From Verrucomicrobiota bacterium (lineage in GTDB: Bacteria; Verrucomicrobiota; Verrucomicrobiia; Limisphaerales; VHDF01): DNA of 33,122 nucleotides. Positions 8,389-15,996 of the stretch are shown here, in pieces (within the stretch, counting starts at the first letter, position 1; every line of letters starts with the position of its first letter). Below the pieces are notes generated by a model, which saw nothing but the letters and a program-made list of their open reading frames with translations, had not been told where the DNA came from and made no database searches. The DNA lies in NCBI GenBank assembly GCA_016871495.1, contig VHDF01000049.1, positions 1-33,122 on the forward strand. Reading direction: 5' to 3'. The position numbers and the translations under genes were made by a program.

Positions 8389-9530
8389 TCAGTCGGTTTT
8401 GCGGAGCCAGAAATCCCGGAGGATGTTCGAACCAAAGCGAGTGCGGCGTGGAGCAGCGGTTTCTTGAAGCACGTAGCCGTCGTGTTTGAGCGTGTCGAGC
8501 ACATGGTCGAGCTCCTCGATGCCTTCAGTCGTCTGACTTAACGCGGGTTCGAGTTTCTGGTGAAGAAGGTCAAAGTCCTCCCGGCTCAACCCGTTGTTGG
8601 AGCGGCAGACGGCTTTGAGAATCTCACGGCCCAGGCGGCGCTCGCTGTCGGAAAAGATGTCCTTCAACCGGTTGAACATGCCGTCGCAATACTGGTTGCG
8701 GCTGCCGTTGACTAACCGGTTGCGATAGATCGCTTCGAGCTCGGCCGTGGTGGGAGGTTTCTGGAATTCGCCGTCTTGGATTTCGGAGATGAAGAGTTGC
8801 AGCAAGATCGGCCAGTTCGCGCCGAGCAGGCTGAGGATTTTCTTCTGGCCCGGTTTACTGAGGGGGACGTCGTTGTGCTCCGCAAGGGTGGCCAGCAAGC
8901 CCAGCGCTTCCTCGTCGGTCAGCGGCGGAATTTCATGCGCGTCAAACTCGTTGATCGACGCAGCCAAACCAAGTTTCCGCACCACTCCCTTCAAGCCAAT
9001 GGAGCCAGTCACCATAAACCGGACCTTTTTCCCTTCAGTTCATTCCGCGCGGCGCGAAACCAGTTGAGCACCGCTTCGACTTCGTCTCGGGATCGCTGCT
9101 TGGCAACGAGCTTGAGGAAGGTCGGAAACTCATCGGCGGGCTTTCGCCATCGGCAACCCTCGCTCGGAGCCCTCAACTCAACACTGGCCACACCGGGGAC
9201 TTGAAGCTTCTCAATTCCAGACAGCAAAGCGGCGACTTTCCCTGTTGCTCGCGCGGCCCAACCCTTCGGTTGCTGCAAGGCTTCTCTGAGCTTGTCCAGC
9301 ATGGCGGCCAGCCAGCCCTCGACGCTGTCATGCTTTTCCAAGTTCAGCAGGATCGGCAGGAAGTGGCCCGGGTTTGCCTCAATCTCTTCAAGGCACGAGG
9401 TCTTTCCCGTCCGGCGCGGGCCAAGGAAGGCCACGTTGTCCCGCGCGAGCGCACGGCGGAGTTTCGCGATCAGGGCGGGGCGTTTGTAGAAGTTTTCTCC
9501 CGTTGCCGGAGATCCGATTCGCAGTTCCAT
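8389..9530 (-). pseudogene. AAA ATPase split by a -1 frameshift
   Basis: One ATPase reading spread over two frames. The first (9530-9009) carries the P-loop GPRRTGKTS at 37-45; the second (9015-8389) carries the downstream part starting VTGSIGLKGVVRKLGL and a C-terminal helical region. Translating across the break with a one-base back-step gives NELKGKKVRFMVTGSIGLKG, which matches how this family reads. The break lies at G GGA AAA (about 9026-9033), a canonical -1 slippery heptamer, and the first frame stops six codons later; its TGA overlaps the ATG of the second frame. The segment where Walker B is expected (RKPADEFPTFL, about 129-139) lacks the hydrophobic strand before DE, suggesting an internal deletion. 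Decay is more likely than programmed slippage, but both remain open. Confidence 0.7.
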
Positions 9531-9537
9531 GCAAAGT

Positions 9538-9582
9538 ATTCATTGCGCAATAAATTCATTGCGCAATAAAATTGTTGCACAA
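9538..9582. promoter_or_regulatory. Three 16-bp-spaced palindromic sites (ATTGCGCAAT)
   Basis: Directly upstream of the split ATPase start (9530). The 16-bp unit ttcattgcgcaataaa occurs twice in tandem (9539-9554 and 9555-9570), each holding the perfect palindrome attgcgcaat. A third, degenerate site ttgcacaa follows at 9575-9582. The cores start at 9543, 9559 and 9575, exactly 16 bp apart. This looks like an operator array; a short spacing from the start codon would suit repression. No regulator is recognised nearby, so autoregulation is only a guess. Confidence 0.6.
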
Positions 9583-9638
9583 AGTTTGAGAGATGAGAAA
9601 AGCCGCCCCGGTTGCCACGAGGTGGCATGGCGAGCCAC

Positions 9639-9784
9639 TTAGACCGGATATTTCATGCTGAGCTTGCATCCGCGACAGTACCCCGCGTGAGGGCACGCGG
9701 CCAACCATCGCGACTGCCTCCGTGTTTGTAGGCCCGGTGTCCTCACCGGGCGTCCCGTGCATGAAATATGCGGGTTAGACCGGA
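9639..9784. mobile_element. MITE-like element with direct and inverted repeats
   Basis: A 146-bp stretch bounded by the 10-bp direct repeat ttagaccgga (9639-9648 and 9775-9784). Just inside lie inverted repeats atatttcatgc (9648-9658) and gcatgaaatat (9759-9769). The interior has further palindromes, including cccggtg-tcct-caccggg (about 9733-9750) and ccgcgtg-aggg-cacgcgg. It has no coding capacity. Direct repeats outside inverted repeats resemble a target duplication around a nonautonomous element, but the right inverted repeat is six bases away from the direct repeat, so the fit is not perfect. Confidence 0.4.
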
Positions 9785-9800
9785 CCTGCAGTTGCGGAAT

Positions 9801-10004
9801 CAGAACCCCTGACCCGGCGCGGTATCAGGTTGAACCCACTTGGCGGTCAATGGGGCGGAGCTCGGGAGAATCGTTTCCTTTCAGGTGAACCAGCCGGGCA
9901 GCATGAGGACCGCCAACGGACATAGATTTGGAGACGGATATACCACGACGGTTGAACGGCGTGAAGATTTGCAAAGGCCTGGATGAGAAAGACATGACGA
10001 AGAA
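9801..10004. repeat. Intergenic repeat, copy A
   Basis: Aligns almost without gaps to copy C (14765-14960) and over its core to copy B (11131-11225). The shared core is gcggag...cgg.agaatcgttt (gaatcgttt at 9868-9876 here, 67 bases from the left end in both A and C). On the minus strand a short reading ends ARLVHLKGNDSPELRPIDRQ followed by a stop in the same place as in copy C. It lies 113 nt upstream of the sigma-factor gene. The gap 9571-9638 and the AT-rich stretch 10005-10116 hold nothing I can call as a gene. Confidence 0.6.
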
Positions 10005-10116
10005 CCCAAAAATCATTCTTAATATCCTTATCACAAGATACTTATGCCGTTCGAATAAAATTTACAAACATGAGTCTACATGTTGACACTCTAAATTTTA
10101 TAGACAAAATTTATAC
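10005..10116 (+). promoter_or_regulatory. AT-rich leader of the sigma-factor gene
   Basis: The 112 nt before the sigma-factor ATG are strikingly AT-rich compared with the rest of the window. A perfect -35-like TTGACA occurs at 10083-10088, but no good -10 follows at 16-18 nt (aaaatt at 10106-10111 is poor), and such a promoter would leave essentially no leader. No Shine-Dalgarno precedes the ATG (sequence aaatttatac). A leaderless transcript or an upstream promoter are both possible. Confidence 0.35.
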
Positions 10117-10980
10117 ATGAAGCTCTTCAATGAAATCGAACATGGCGATGGACCTCGAGAGGTTCGGGATGGTTTCTCTCAGTACATGGAGGCGGTGGGG
10201 AAGGTAGCTTTGTTGTCCCCTTCCGATGAAATCGAGCTGGGTGGTAAGATTCAAAAGGGAGATGACAGCGCACGCGAGAAGATGATCTGTGCCAACCTTC
10301 GCTTGGTTATCAAAATCGCGCGCGAGTACGAAAACCTCGGCCTCCCTCTTCTCGACCTCATCAATGAAGGAAATGTTGGTCTCATGAGGGCGGTGGACCG
10401 TTTCGATCCCACCAAAGGGGTGCGATTCAGCACCTACGGGGCGTGGTGGATTCGCCAGAGCGTCAGGCGCGCCGTGACAAACCAATCGAAAACTATCCGT
10501 CTCCCCATCTATGTCGTCGATCGCCTGGGTCAGATGACCCGCGTGGCGGCCAAATTGAAGGAACTGCTAGGCCGGGAGCCTGCCGACGAGGAGGTGGCCA
10601 CGGAAATGGGCATCAGCCTGAGGCGGGTCACACGTCTGCGGAAGGCTTCCATCAACACGACTTCGCTCGACGCGCCTGTCGGCCCGGATCGAACGTTAAC
10701 CTGGGCCGAATGGCTCAAAGATGAGAACTCCGTCTCGCCCAGCCACTTGGCCGACACCAGCGCCGAGATGAGACGCCTTTCCAACCTTCTAACGAGACTC
10801 CCGCCGCGCGAATCGTTCATCCTGAAATTGCGTTACGGACTCGACGACGGCCAGGAACAGACTTTGGAGGAGATCGCCGGGCGCATGGGCGTGACTCGCG
10901 AGCGCATCCGCCAATTGCAAAACACCGCCTTGCGAAAACTTCGAAAAATGTACGAAAAACCATCCCGTGCCACGGCTTGA
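10117..10980 (+). CDS. RNA polymerase sigma-70 family factor (group 2/3 type)
   Basis: 287-residue sigma factor without region 1.1, hence an alternative rather than the housekeeping factor. Region 1.2-like segment YMEAVGKVALLSPSDEIELG at 23-42; region 2 with ANLRLVIKIAREYENLG, LLDLINEGNVGLMRAVDRFD and the promoter-melting/-10 helix RFSTYGAWWIRQSVRRAV; region 3 around LKELLGREPADEEVATEMGI; region 4 with LPPRESFILKLRYGLDDG and the -35 helix-turn-helix TLEEIAGRMGVTRERIRQLQ near the C-terminus. No anti-sigma factor is adjacent. It is flanked by two copies of an intergenic repeat (A and B). Its regulon cannot be inferred. Confidence 0.94.
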   Translation: MKLFNEIEHGDGPREVRDGFSQYMEAVGKVALLSPSDEIELGGKIQKGDDSAREKMICANLRLVIKIAREYENLGLPLLDLINEGNVGLMRAVDRFDPTKGVRFSTYGAWWIRQSVRRAVTNQSKTIRLPIYVVDRLGQMTRVAAKLKELLGREPADEEVATEMGISLRRVTRLRKASINTTSLDAPVGPDRTLTWAEWLKDENSVSPSHLADTSAEMRRLSNLLTRLPPRESFILKLRYGLDDGQEQTLEEIAGRMGVTRERIRQLQNTALRKLRKMYEKPSRATA

Positions 10981-11536
10981 TCCAACCCACCATCCCCCCT
11001 ACGGAACTGCCTCGATCCTCAGAGGAGAAGCTTCCTCAAGGAAGGTTCCACACTGGATTGAGCCCAAGACTGGAGCGTCATAGCTCAATTGCTTCACCGC
11101 CACGCGCCATGGACTCACCACCCCATCGCGGTAGATGAAGCGGAGACCGGAGGAATCGTTTGTGATGAGTTCATCAACCTGCGGAGCTTGAAGACCGACA
11201 AGACACAGCAATCCGGAGGCGGCCACCCCTGGGCAAATCGGCTACTTCATCGGCTGGCCTGTGGGCCACTCCTGGGTTAGGCGACGGGGCCCAGGGTCCC
11301 CAATGAGCTTGGGTCGGTCGAGGGTGGCCAGCTTGGTTTGGGATGCTGGCGGAGGCAGCCGGATCGCGAGGGTGGAGGCCGGATCCAGGGTGCGGTTTGA
11401 GCTCGTCTTTGGAAATCCCTCTTGCTTGCGCGAAGCTGCGGTTGGTAAACCGTAGCGGCTTCCGGGGGATCCGGGCGTTGGGAGATAGCTCTTAAAGTCG
11501 AGGAGCTGGTCCAATGCAAGCAGCTCATCGCCGAAC
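10981..11536. other. 556-nt spacer between sigma factor and topB
   Basis: No convincing gene. It contains repeat copy B (11131-11225). The remainder has short open frames on both strands, including a 123-codon minus-strand frame at 11242-11613 that runs into topB and matches nothing I know. A small inverted repeat gcggttggtaaaccg... lies near 11438. The topB promoter should be here but is not obvious. Confidence 0.5.
11131..11225. repeat. Intergenic repeat, copy B (shorter, more diverged)
   Basis: Core gatgaagcggagaccggagg at 11134-11153, then aatcgttt and gcggagcttgaagaccg (11181-11197), matching copies A and C. Minus-strand frame reads GLQAPQVDELITNDSSGLRF, the same frame as GLQAPRLVHRNRNDSSDLR in copy C, but there is no stop at the shared position. 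It lies about 310 nt upstream of topB. Confidence 0.55.
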
Positions 11537-14062
11537 ATGGGAAAATCTCTCATCATAGCGGAAAAGCCGTCCGTGGCCTCGGATATCGCCAAGGCCTTGG
11601 GGGGCTTCGCCAAGAAGGACGATTATTTCGAAAGCGACCAGCATGTGATCTCGTCCGCCATCGGTCACTTGGTGGAGTTGCGCGTTCCGGAGGCCTACGA
11701 GGTGAAGCGCGGCAAGTGGAGTTTCGCCCAACTGCCCGTCATCCCTCCCGAATTCGATCTGGCTCCCATCGAGAAAGGCGAGGCGAGGCTCAAACTCCTC
11801 ACGCGCTTGATCAAGCGCAAGGACGTGGACTCCCTCATCAACGCATGCGACGCCGGGCGCGAGGGGGAGCTGATTTTCCGCTACATCGTCCAGCACGCCA
11901 AAACGGACAAGCCGATGACCCGTCTTTGGCTGCAATCCATGACCCCCGCGGCCATTCGCGAGGGGTTTACGGCTTTGCGGGACGATCGTTCCATGCGCCC
12001 CCTGGCCGATGCTGCCATCTGCCGGTCGGAATCGGACTGGCTCGTTGGCATTAATGGCACCCGCGCCCTGACCGCTTTCAACTCCAAGACGGGCGGATTT
12101 CAGTTGACCACCGTGGGTCGCGTGCAAACCCCGACCCTGGCCATTATCGTCGAGCGCGAGGAGCGGATCAAACGATTCGTCGCCCGCGATTACTGGGAAG
12201 TCCACGCCACTTTCGTCGCCGCCTCCGGAGAATATGCCGGACGCTGGTTCGACGAGAAGTTCACCAAGGACAAAACGCGGGAGGCGGACGCCGAACTCAA
12301 ACCTGAGCGGATTTGGAACCGGGCCCATGCGGAAGCGATTCGCGCCAAATGCGCCGGACGCTCCGGACTGGTCACCGAGGAAAGCAAACCCAGTACGCAG
12401 CTCTCCCCGCTCCTTTATGATCTTACCAGTTTGCAGCGCGAAGCGAACGGGCGCTTCGGCTTCTCGGCTTCCGCCACTCTCAAACTGGCTCAATCGCTTT
12501 ACGAGCGGCACAAGGTCCTGACCTATCCCCGCACCGACTCCCGGGCCTTGCCTGAAGACTATCCGGCAACCGTGCGCAAGACGCTCGACTCCATGGAGGG
12601 ATCCGCTTACGGCTCCTTTGCGAATCGCATTTTGGAAGAGGGCTGGGTCAAGCCGAACAAGCGCATCTTCAACAACGCGAAAGTTTCGGACCATTTTGCC
12701 ATCATCCCCACTTCGATCGCTCCCAAGCATTTGAGCGAACCCGAAGCCAAGCTTTACGATCTGGTGGCGAAACGGTTCCTGGCGGTGTTCTTCCCCGCCG
12801 CCGAATTCCTGGTCACCACCCGCATCACGCGGGTCGAAGAGGAAGCCTTCAAGACCGAGGGCAAGGTGATGGTGCAAGCCGGCTGGCTCGCGGTGTATGG
12901 AAGGGACATCGAAGGCGACGACGCGCCCAGTCTGGCCCCGGTCAAACCGAATGAATCCGTCCTCGCCAAGACCGTGGAAGTCAAAGAGCTGCAAACCAAG
13001 CCGCCGGCCCGTTACACGGAGGCCACGCTGCTCACGGCGATGGAGGGCGCCGGCAAGTTGATCGAGGACGAAGAGCTGCGCGAGGCGATGAGCGCGAAGG
13101 GCCTGGGCACACCGGCCACCCGGGCGGCCATTATCGAAGGACTGCTTTACGAGAAGTACCTGCTCCGCCTGGGACGAGAATTGCAACCCACAGCGAAGGC
13201 CTTTTCCTTGATCACGCTGCTGCGCGGTTTGGAAATTCCCGAGCTCTGCTCCCTAGAGCTGACCGGCAACTGGGAGTTCAAACTGAAGCAAATTGAGCAG
13301 GGCGGCCTCCGCCGCGCCGAATTCATGTCGGAAATCGCCGTCATGACGCGCCGCATCGTGGAGCAGGCCAGGAAACATGAGAGCGACACGGTTCCCGGAG
13401 ATTTCAGCGAACTCAAAGTGCCGTGTCCCAAGTGCGGCGGCACCATCAAGGAGAATTACAAGAAGTTCCAGTGCCAGCGTTGCGAATTCGCACTCTGGAA
13501 AATTGTCGCGGGTCGGCAGTTCGAAATCGCGGAGATCGAAGAACTCATCACACAACGCAAGGTTGGCCCCATCCAGGGTTTCCGCAGCAAAATGGGCAAA
13601 CCTTTCGCCGCCGTCATCAAACTGAATCCCGACCTCAAACCGGAATTCGATTTTGGACCGGGGTCGGGGGGAGCCGACGGCCAGGCGGAGGCGATCGATT
13701 TCTCGAACCAAGAACCGATGGGCATCTGTCCCAAGTGCGGCGCCAAGGTCTTCGAACACAACATGAGCTATCTGTGCGAGAAAAGCACCGGACCCGCCAA
13801 GAGCTGCGACTTTCGTTCCGGCAAGATCATTCTCCAGCGGCCCATTGAGCCCGACCAAATGCGCAAGCTTCTGGCCGGCCGGCGCACGGATCTGCTTCAT
13901 AAATTTATTTCCAAGAAAGGGCGTCCGTTTTCCGCCTTCCTCGTGGTGGGTGAGGGAGGCAAGGTCGGATTTGAGTTCGCACCGCGCGAACCCAAGGCCC
14001 GCAAAACCGGCGGAACGCCGGGAACAACAGCGGCGGCACCTGCCGCGGACTCCCCCGCCTGA
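11537..14062 (+). CDS. topB: DNA topoisomerase III-type type IA topoisomerase
   Basis: 841-residue type IA topoisomerase that passes single strands and decatenates intermediates. The Toprim domain starts at LIIAEKPSVASDIAKAL (5-21) with the acidic motif DAGREGE at 105-111. The catalytic tyrosine is Tyr330 in LTYPRTDSR. GLGTPATRAAIIEGL at 522-536 is a conserved type IA segment. The C-terminus carries a zinc-binding C4 unit (C630, C633, C646, C649), a topoisomerase C-terminal repeat (about 655-705), a second Cys cluster (C731, C734, C747, C757) and a second repeat (about 770-825), ending in an Ala/Thr/Pro-rich tail. This is longer than E. coli TopB (~650). No Shine-Dalgarno is evident. A metal permease follows 4 nt after the stop. 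Confidence 0.95.
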   Translation: MGKSLIIAEKPSVASDIAKALGGFAKKDDYFESDQHVISSAIGHLVELRVPEAYEVKRGKWSFAQLPVIPPEFDLAPIEKGEARLKLLTRLIKRKDVDSLINACDAGREGELIFRYIVQHAKTDKPMTRLWLQSMTPAAIREGFTALRDDRSMRPLADAAICRSESDWLVGINGTRALTAFNSKTGGFQLTTVGRVQTPTLAIIVEREERIKRFVARDYWEVHATFVAASGEYAGRWFDEKFTKDKTREADAELKPERIWNRAHAEAIRAKCAGRSGLVTEESKPSTQLSPLLYDLTSLQREANGRFGFSASATLKLAQSLYERHKVLTYPRTDSRALPEDYPATVRKTLDSMEGSAYGSFANRILEEGWVKPNKRIFNNAKVSDHFAIIPTSIAPKHLSEPEAKLYDLVAKRFLAVFFPAAEFLVTTRITRVEEEAFKTEGKVMVQAGWLAVYGRDIEGDDAPSLAPVKPNESVLAKTVEVKELQTKPPARYTEATLLTAMEGAGKLIEDEELREAMSAKGLGTPATRAAIIEGLLYEKYLLRLGRELQPTAKAFSLITLLRGLEIPELCSLELTGNWEFKLKQIEQGGLRRAEFMSEIAVMTRRIVEQARKHESDTVPGDFSELKVPCPKCGGTIKENYKKFQCQRCEFALWKIVAGRQFEIAEIEELITQRKVGPIQGFRSKMGKPFAAVIKLNPDLKPEFDFGPGSGGADGQAEAIDFSNQEPMGICPKCGAKVFEHNMSYLCEKSTGPAKSCDFRSGKIILQRPIEPDQMRKLLAGRRTDLLHKFISKKGRPFSAFLVVGEGGKVGFEFAPREPKARKTGGTPGTTAAAPAADSPA

Positions 14063-14066
14063 AGCT

Positions 14067-14747
14067 GTGATCCTTGCTCTCCTCACCGGTCTCTCCGCGG
14101 GCGCGTATCACGTACTGGCGGGTCCGGATCACCTGGCCGCTGTGGCTCCCCTGGCGGCATCATCTCGAGTGCAAACGTGGCGGCTGGGATTGCGGTGGGG
14201 CGCGGGACACGCCGGAGGGGTGGCTTTGGTGGGACTCGCGGCGCTGTTTGTCCGCGAATGGGTGGCGGTTGAGAACCTCTCGGACGTCAGTGAAAGGTTG
14301 GTGGGCGTGCTGCTGATCGCCCTTGGTTTGTGGGGACTCCGCCAAGCCTGGAAGAAGCGCCTGCACGGGCACCGCCACGATCACGACGGACGACGCCACT
14401 GGCACGTGCACCTCCACGGCCAGGCCGATCGCCACCATGTCCATGACGAGAACACGCCGCATCAGCACACGCATACCGCGCTGGCCGTGGGCACGCTGCA
14501 TGGCCTGGCCGGTGGCTCGCATTTCCTGGCCGTGCTCCCGGCGATGGCCTTTCGTTCCACCGCGGAAGCCATGGCCTACTTGTTGGCCTATGGTTTGGGC
14601 ACCGCCACCACCATGGCCGGGTTCGCCGCCGTGATTGGATGGACCTTTCAGGGCGCCGCGCGGAGAAGCGCCCTCCTTTACCGGCGTGGCATGGCGGCCT
14701 GCTCCGTCGCCACGTTGATGACCGGCGCGTACTGGCTGCTCATTTGA
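14067..14747 (+). CDS. His-rich membrane protein, UreH/NiCoT-like metal permease
   Basis: 226-residue integral membrane protein from a GTG at 14067, 4 nt after the topB stop; the open frame extends back inside topB but that part is a shadow. Hydrophobic segments at about 2-20, 48-64, 78-92, 138-160, 168-192 and 208-226. The first helix has AGPDHLAAVAPLA, recalling the HxxxxDH metal motif of nickel/cobalt transporters; GLRWGAGH (41-48) and LHGLAGGSHFLAV (144-156) are further conserved patches. The loop 100-136 holds 14 histidines and is likely a metal buffer. Nickel, cobalt or another divalent metal could be the substrate; a general cation role is as far as the sequence goes. Coupling with topB may be only positional. 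Confidence 0.75.
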   Translation: MILALLTGLSAGAYHVLAGPDHLAAVAPLAASSRVQTWRLGLRWGAGHAGGVALVGLAALFVREWVAVENLSDVSERLVGVLLIALGLWGLRQAWKKRLHGHRHDHDGRRHWHVHLHGQADRHHVHDENTPHQHTHTALAVGTLHGLAGGSHFLAVLPAMAFRSTAEAMAYLLAYGLGTATTMAGFAAVIGWTFQGAARRSALLYRRGMAACSVATLMTGAYWLLI

Positions 14748-14764
14748 CCCGAGGCCGCAAGTCT

Positions 14765-14960
14765 CAGAACTCCTGATCTGGCGTGGAATCAGTTTGAGCC
14801 CGCTTGGCGATCGATGAGGCGGAGGTCGGAAGAATCGTTTCGGTTCCGGTGAACAAGCCGCGGAGCTTGAAGACCACCGGGGGACAGAGATTCGGAAGCG
14901 GACATGTCCAATGCTTGAGGGTTCTCAGCAAGAGGCATGAGCCGAAAGATGACGAAAGAA
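14765..14960. repeat. Intergenic repeat, copy C
   Basis: Aligns to copy A over its whole length, with gaatcgttt at 14832-14840. The minus strand holds a 38-codon frame from ATG 14905 to TGA 14789 ending LVHRNRNDSSDLRLIDRQ..., whose stop coincides with that of copy A. Of 29 aligned core codons 16 differ between A and C and only 5 of those are synonymous, so protein constraint is not evident. It lies in the spacer before kdsD (14748-15027), which otherwise shows nothing. Confidence 0.6.
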
Positions 14961-15027
14961 TTTCTCGCCGCTGCTGAGTTGCCGTTTCCAGGTTGAATCG
15001 CGCCAAGCCCGCTGGCAGCGTCTCGTC

Positions 15028-15996
15028 GTGACGCATCTTCCGCGCGCCAAAGAAGTTTTCCGGATCGAACTGGCGGGTATACGGGCGGTGGCTCAACACC
15101 TCGACGGCACCTTCGACCGCGCCATCGAGGCCATGACGGAGACGCTGGAGCGCCGCGGCAAAATCGTTCTCGTTGGCGTCGGCAAGTCGGGGTCCATCGG
15201 CAAGAAAATCGCCGCCACCTTGACCAGCACCGGAGCGCCCGCGGTGACGCTCGATCCCGTTGATGCCCTTCATGGAGATCTGGGGTTGCTCGGAGAGGGC
15301 GATCTCGTTCTGGCGCTGAGCTACTCGGGGGAAACGGAGGAATTGCTCAACCTGCTTCCCGCGCTGAAGCGGCTTTCGATCACGCTGATTGCCTTGACCG
15401 GCAATCCGCGCGGCACTCTGGCCCGGCATAGCCAGATCGTGCTGAACACCCGGGTGCCTCGCGAAGCTTGCCCTTTCAACCTCGCGCCCACCGCCAGCAG
15501 CACCGCGACCTTGGTCCTGGGCGACGCCTTGGCCATGGCCTTGCTGCAAGCGCGCGGATTTCGCAAACAAGACTTCGCGCATCGCCATCCTTCCGGCACC
15601 TTGGGGCGTTCTCTTCTGGAAAAGGTGAAGGACATCATGCGCCAGGGCGAAAGGCACGCCGTGTGCCCGGAATCCACACCCGTAAAAACGGCCTTGTTGA
15701 AAATGACCCAGGCCAAGAGCGGCGTGGTGTGCGCGATCGACCGGCGGGGGCGCCTCTCCGGCGTCTTTACCGATGGCGATTTGCGCCGCTTGATGGCCCG
15801 GCCCCATCACTCGCTCGACGCCCCCTTGCGGACCGTGATGACCCGGCACCCCGTGCATGTCAGAGAAGAGGCGCTGGCAGCCGAAGCCGTCGCCATCTTC
15901 AACCGACGCAAGATTGACGACCTGGTGGTGGTGAACCGAAAGGGCGAACCCGTCGGACACATCGATTCCCAGGATCTCGCCCGCTTGAATCTCTAG
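15028..15996 (+). CDS. kdsD: Arabinose-5-phosphate isomerase KdsD/KpsF/GutQ
   Basis: Converts ribulose-5-phosphate to arabinose-5-phosphate, the first committed step towards Kdo of lipopolysaccharide. 322 residues (family ~325) from a GTG at 15028. The SIS sugar-isomerase domain covers about 1-190, with GVGKSGSIGKKIAATLTSTG, the substrate-loop residues HGDLGLL and SYSGETEELLNLLP, plus HRHPSGTLGR at the domain end. Two CBS motifs follow (about 205-260 and 272-322), with SGVFTDGDLRRL typical of this family. The stop TAG shares its G with the GTG of the next gene (TAGTG), so the two are translationally coupled although their functions differ. Confidence 0.94.
   Translation: MTHLPRAKEVFRIELAGIRAVAQHLDGTFDRAIEAMTETLERRGKIVLVGVGKSGSIGKKIAATLTSTGAPAVTLDPVDALHGDLGLLGEGDLVLALSYSGETEELLNLLPALKRLSITLIALTGNPRGTLARHSQIVLNTRVPREACPFNLAPTASSTATLVLGDALAMALLQARGFRKQDFAHRHPSGTLGRSLLEKVKDIMRQGERHAVCPESTPVKTALLKMTQAKSGVVCAIDRRGRLSGVFTDGDLRRLMARPHHSLDAPLRTVMTRHPVHVREEALAAEAVAIFNRRKIDDLVVVNRKGEPVGHIDSQDLARLNL

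Noticed and set aside
10083-10111. TTGACA as a standard promoter of the sigma-factor gene
   Set aside because: No acceptable -10 at normal spacing; listed only as a weak regulatory region.
11242-11613. 123-codon minus-strand frame before topB
   Set aside because: Overlaps the topB start, has no ribosome-binding site and matches no known family.
11525-13186. 553-codon minus-strand frame opposite topB
   Set aside because: Shadow of topB, whose catalytic motifs lie on the other strand.
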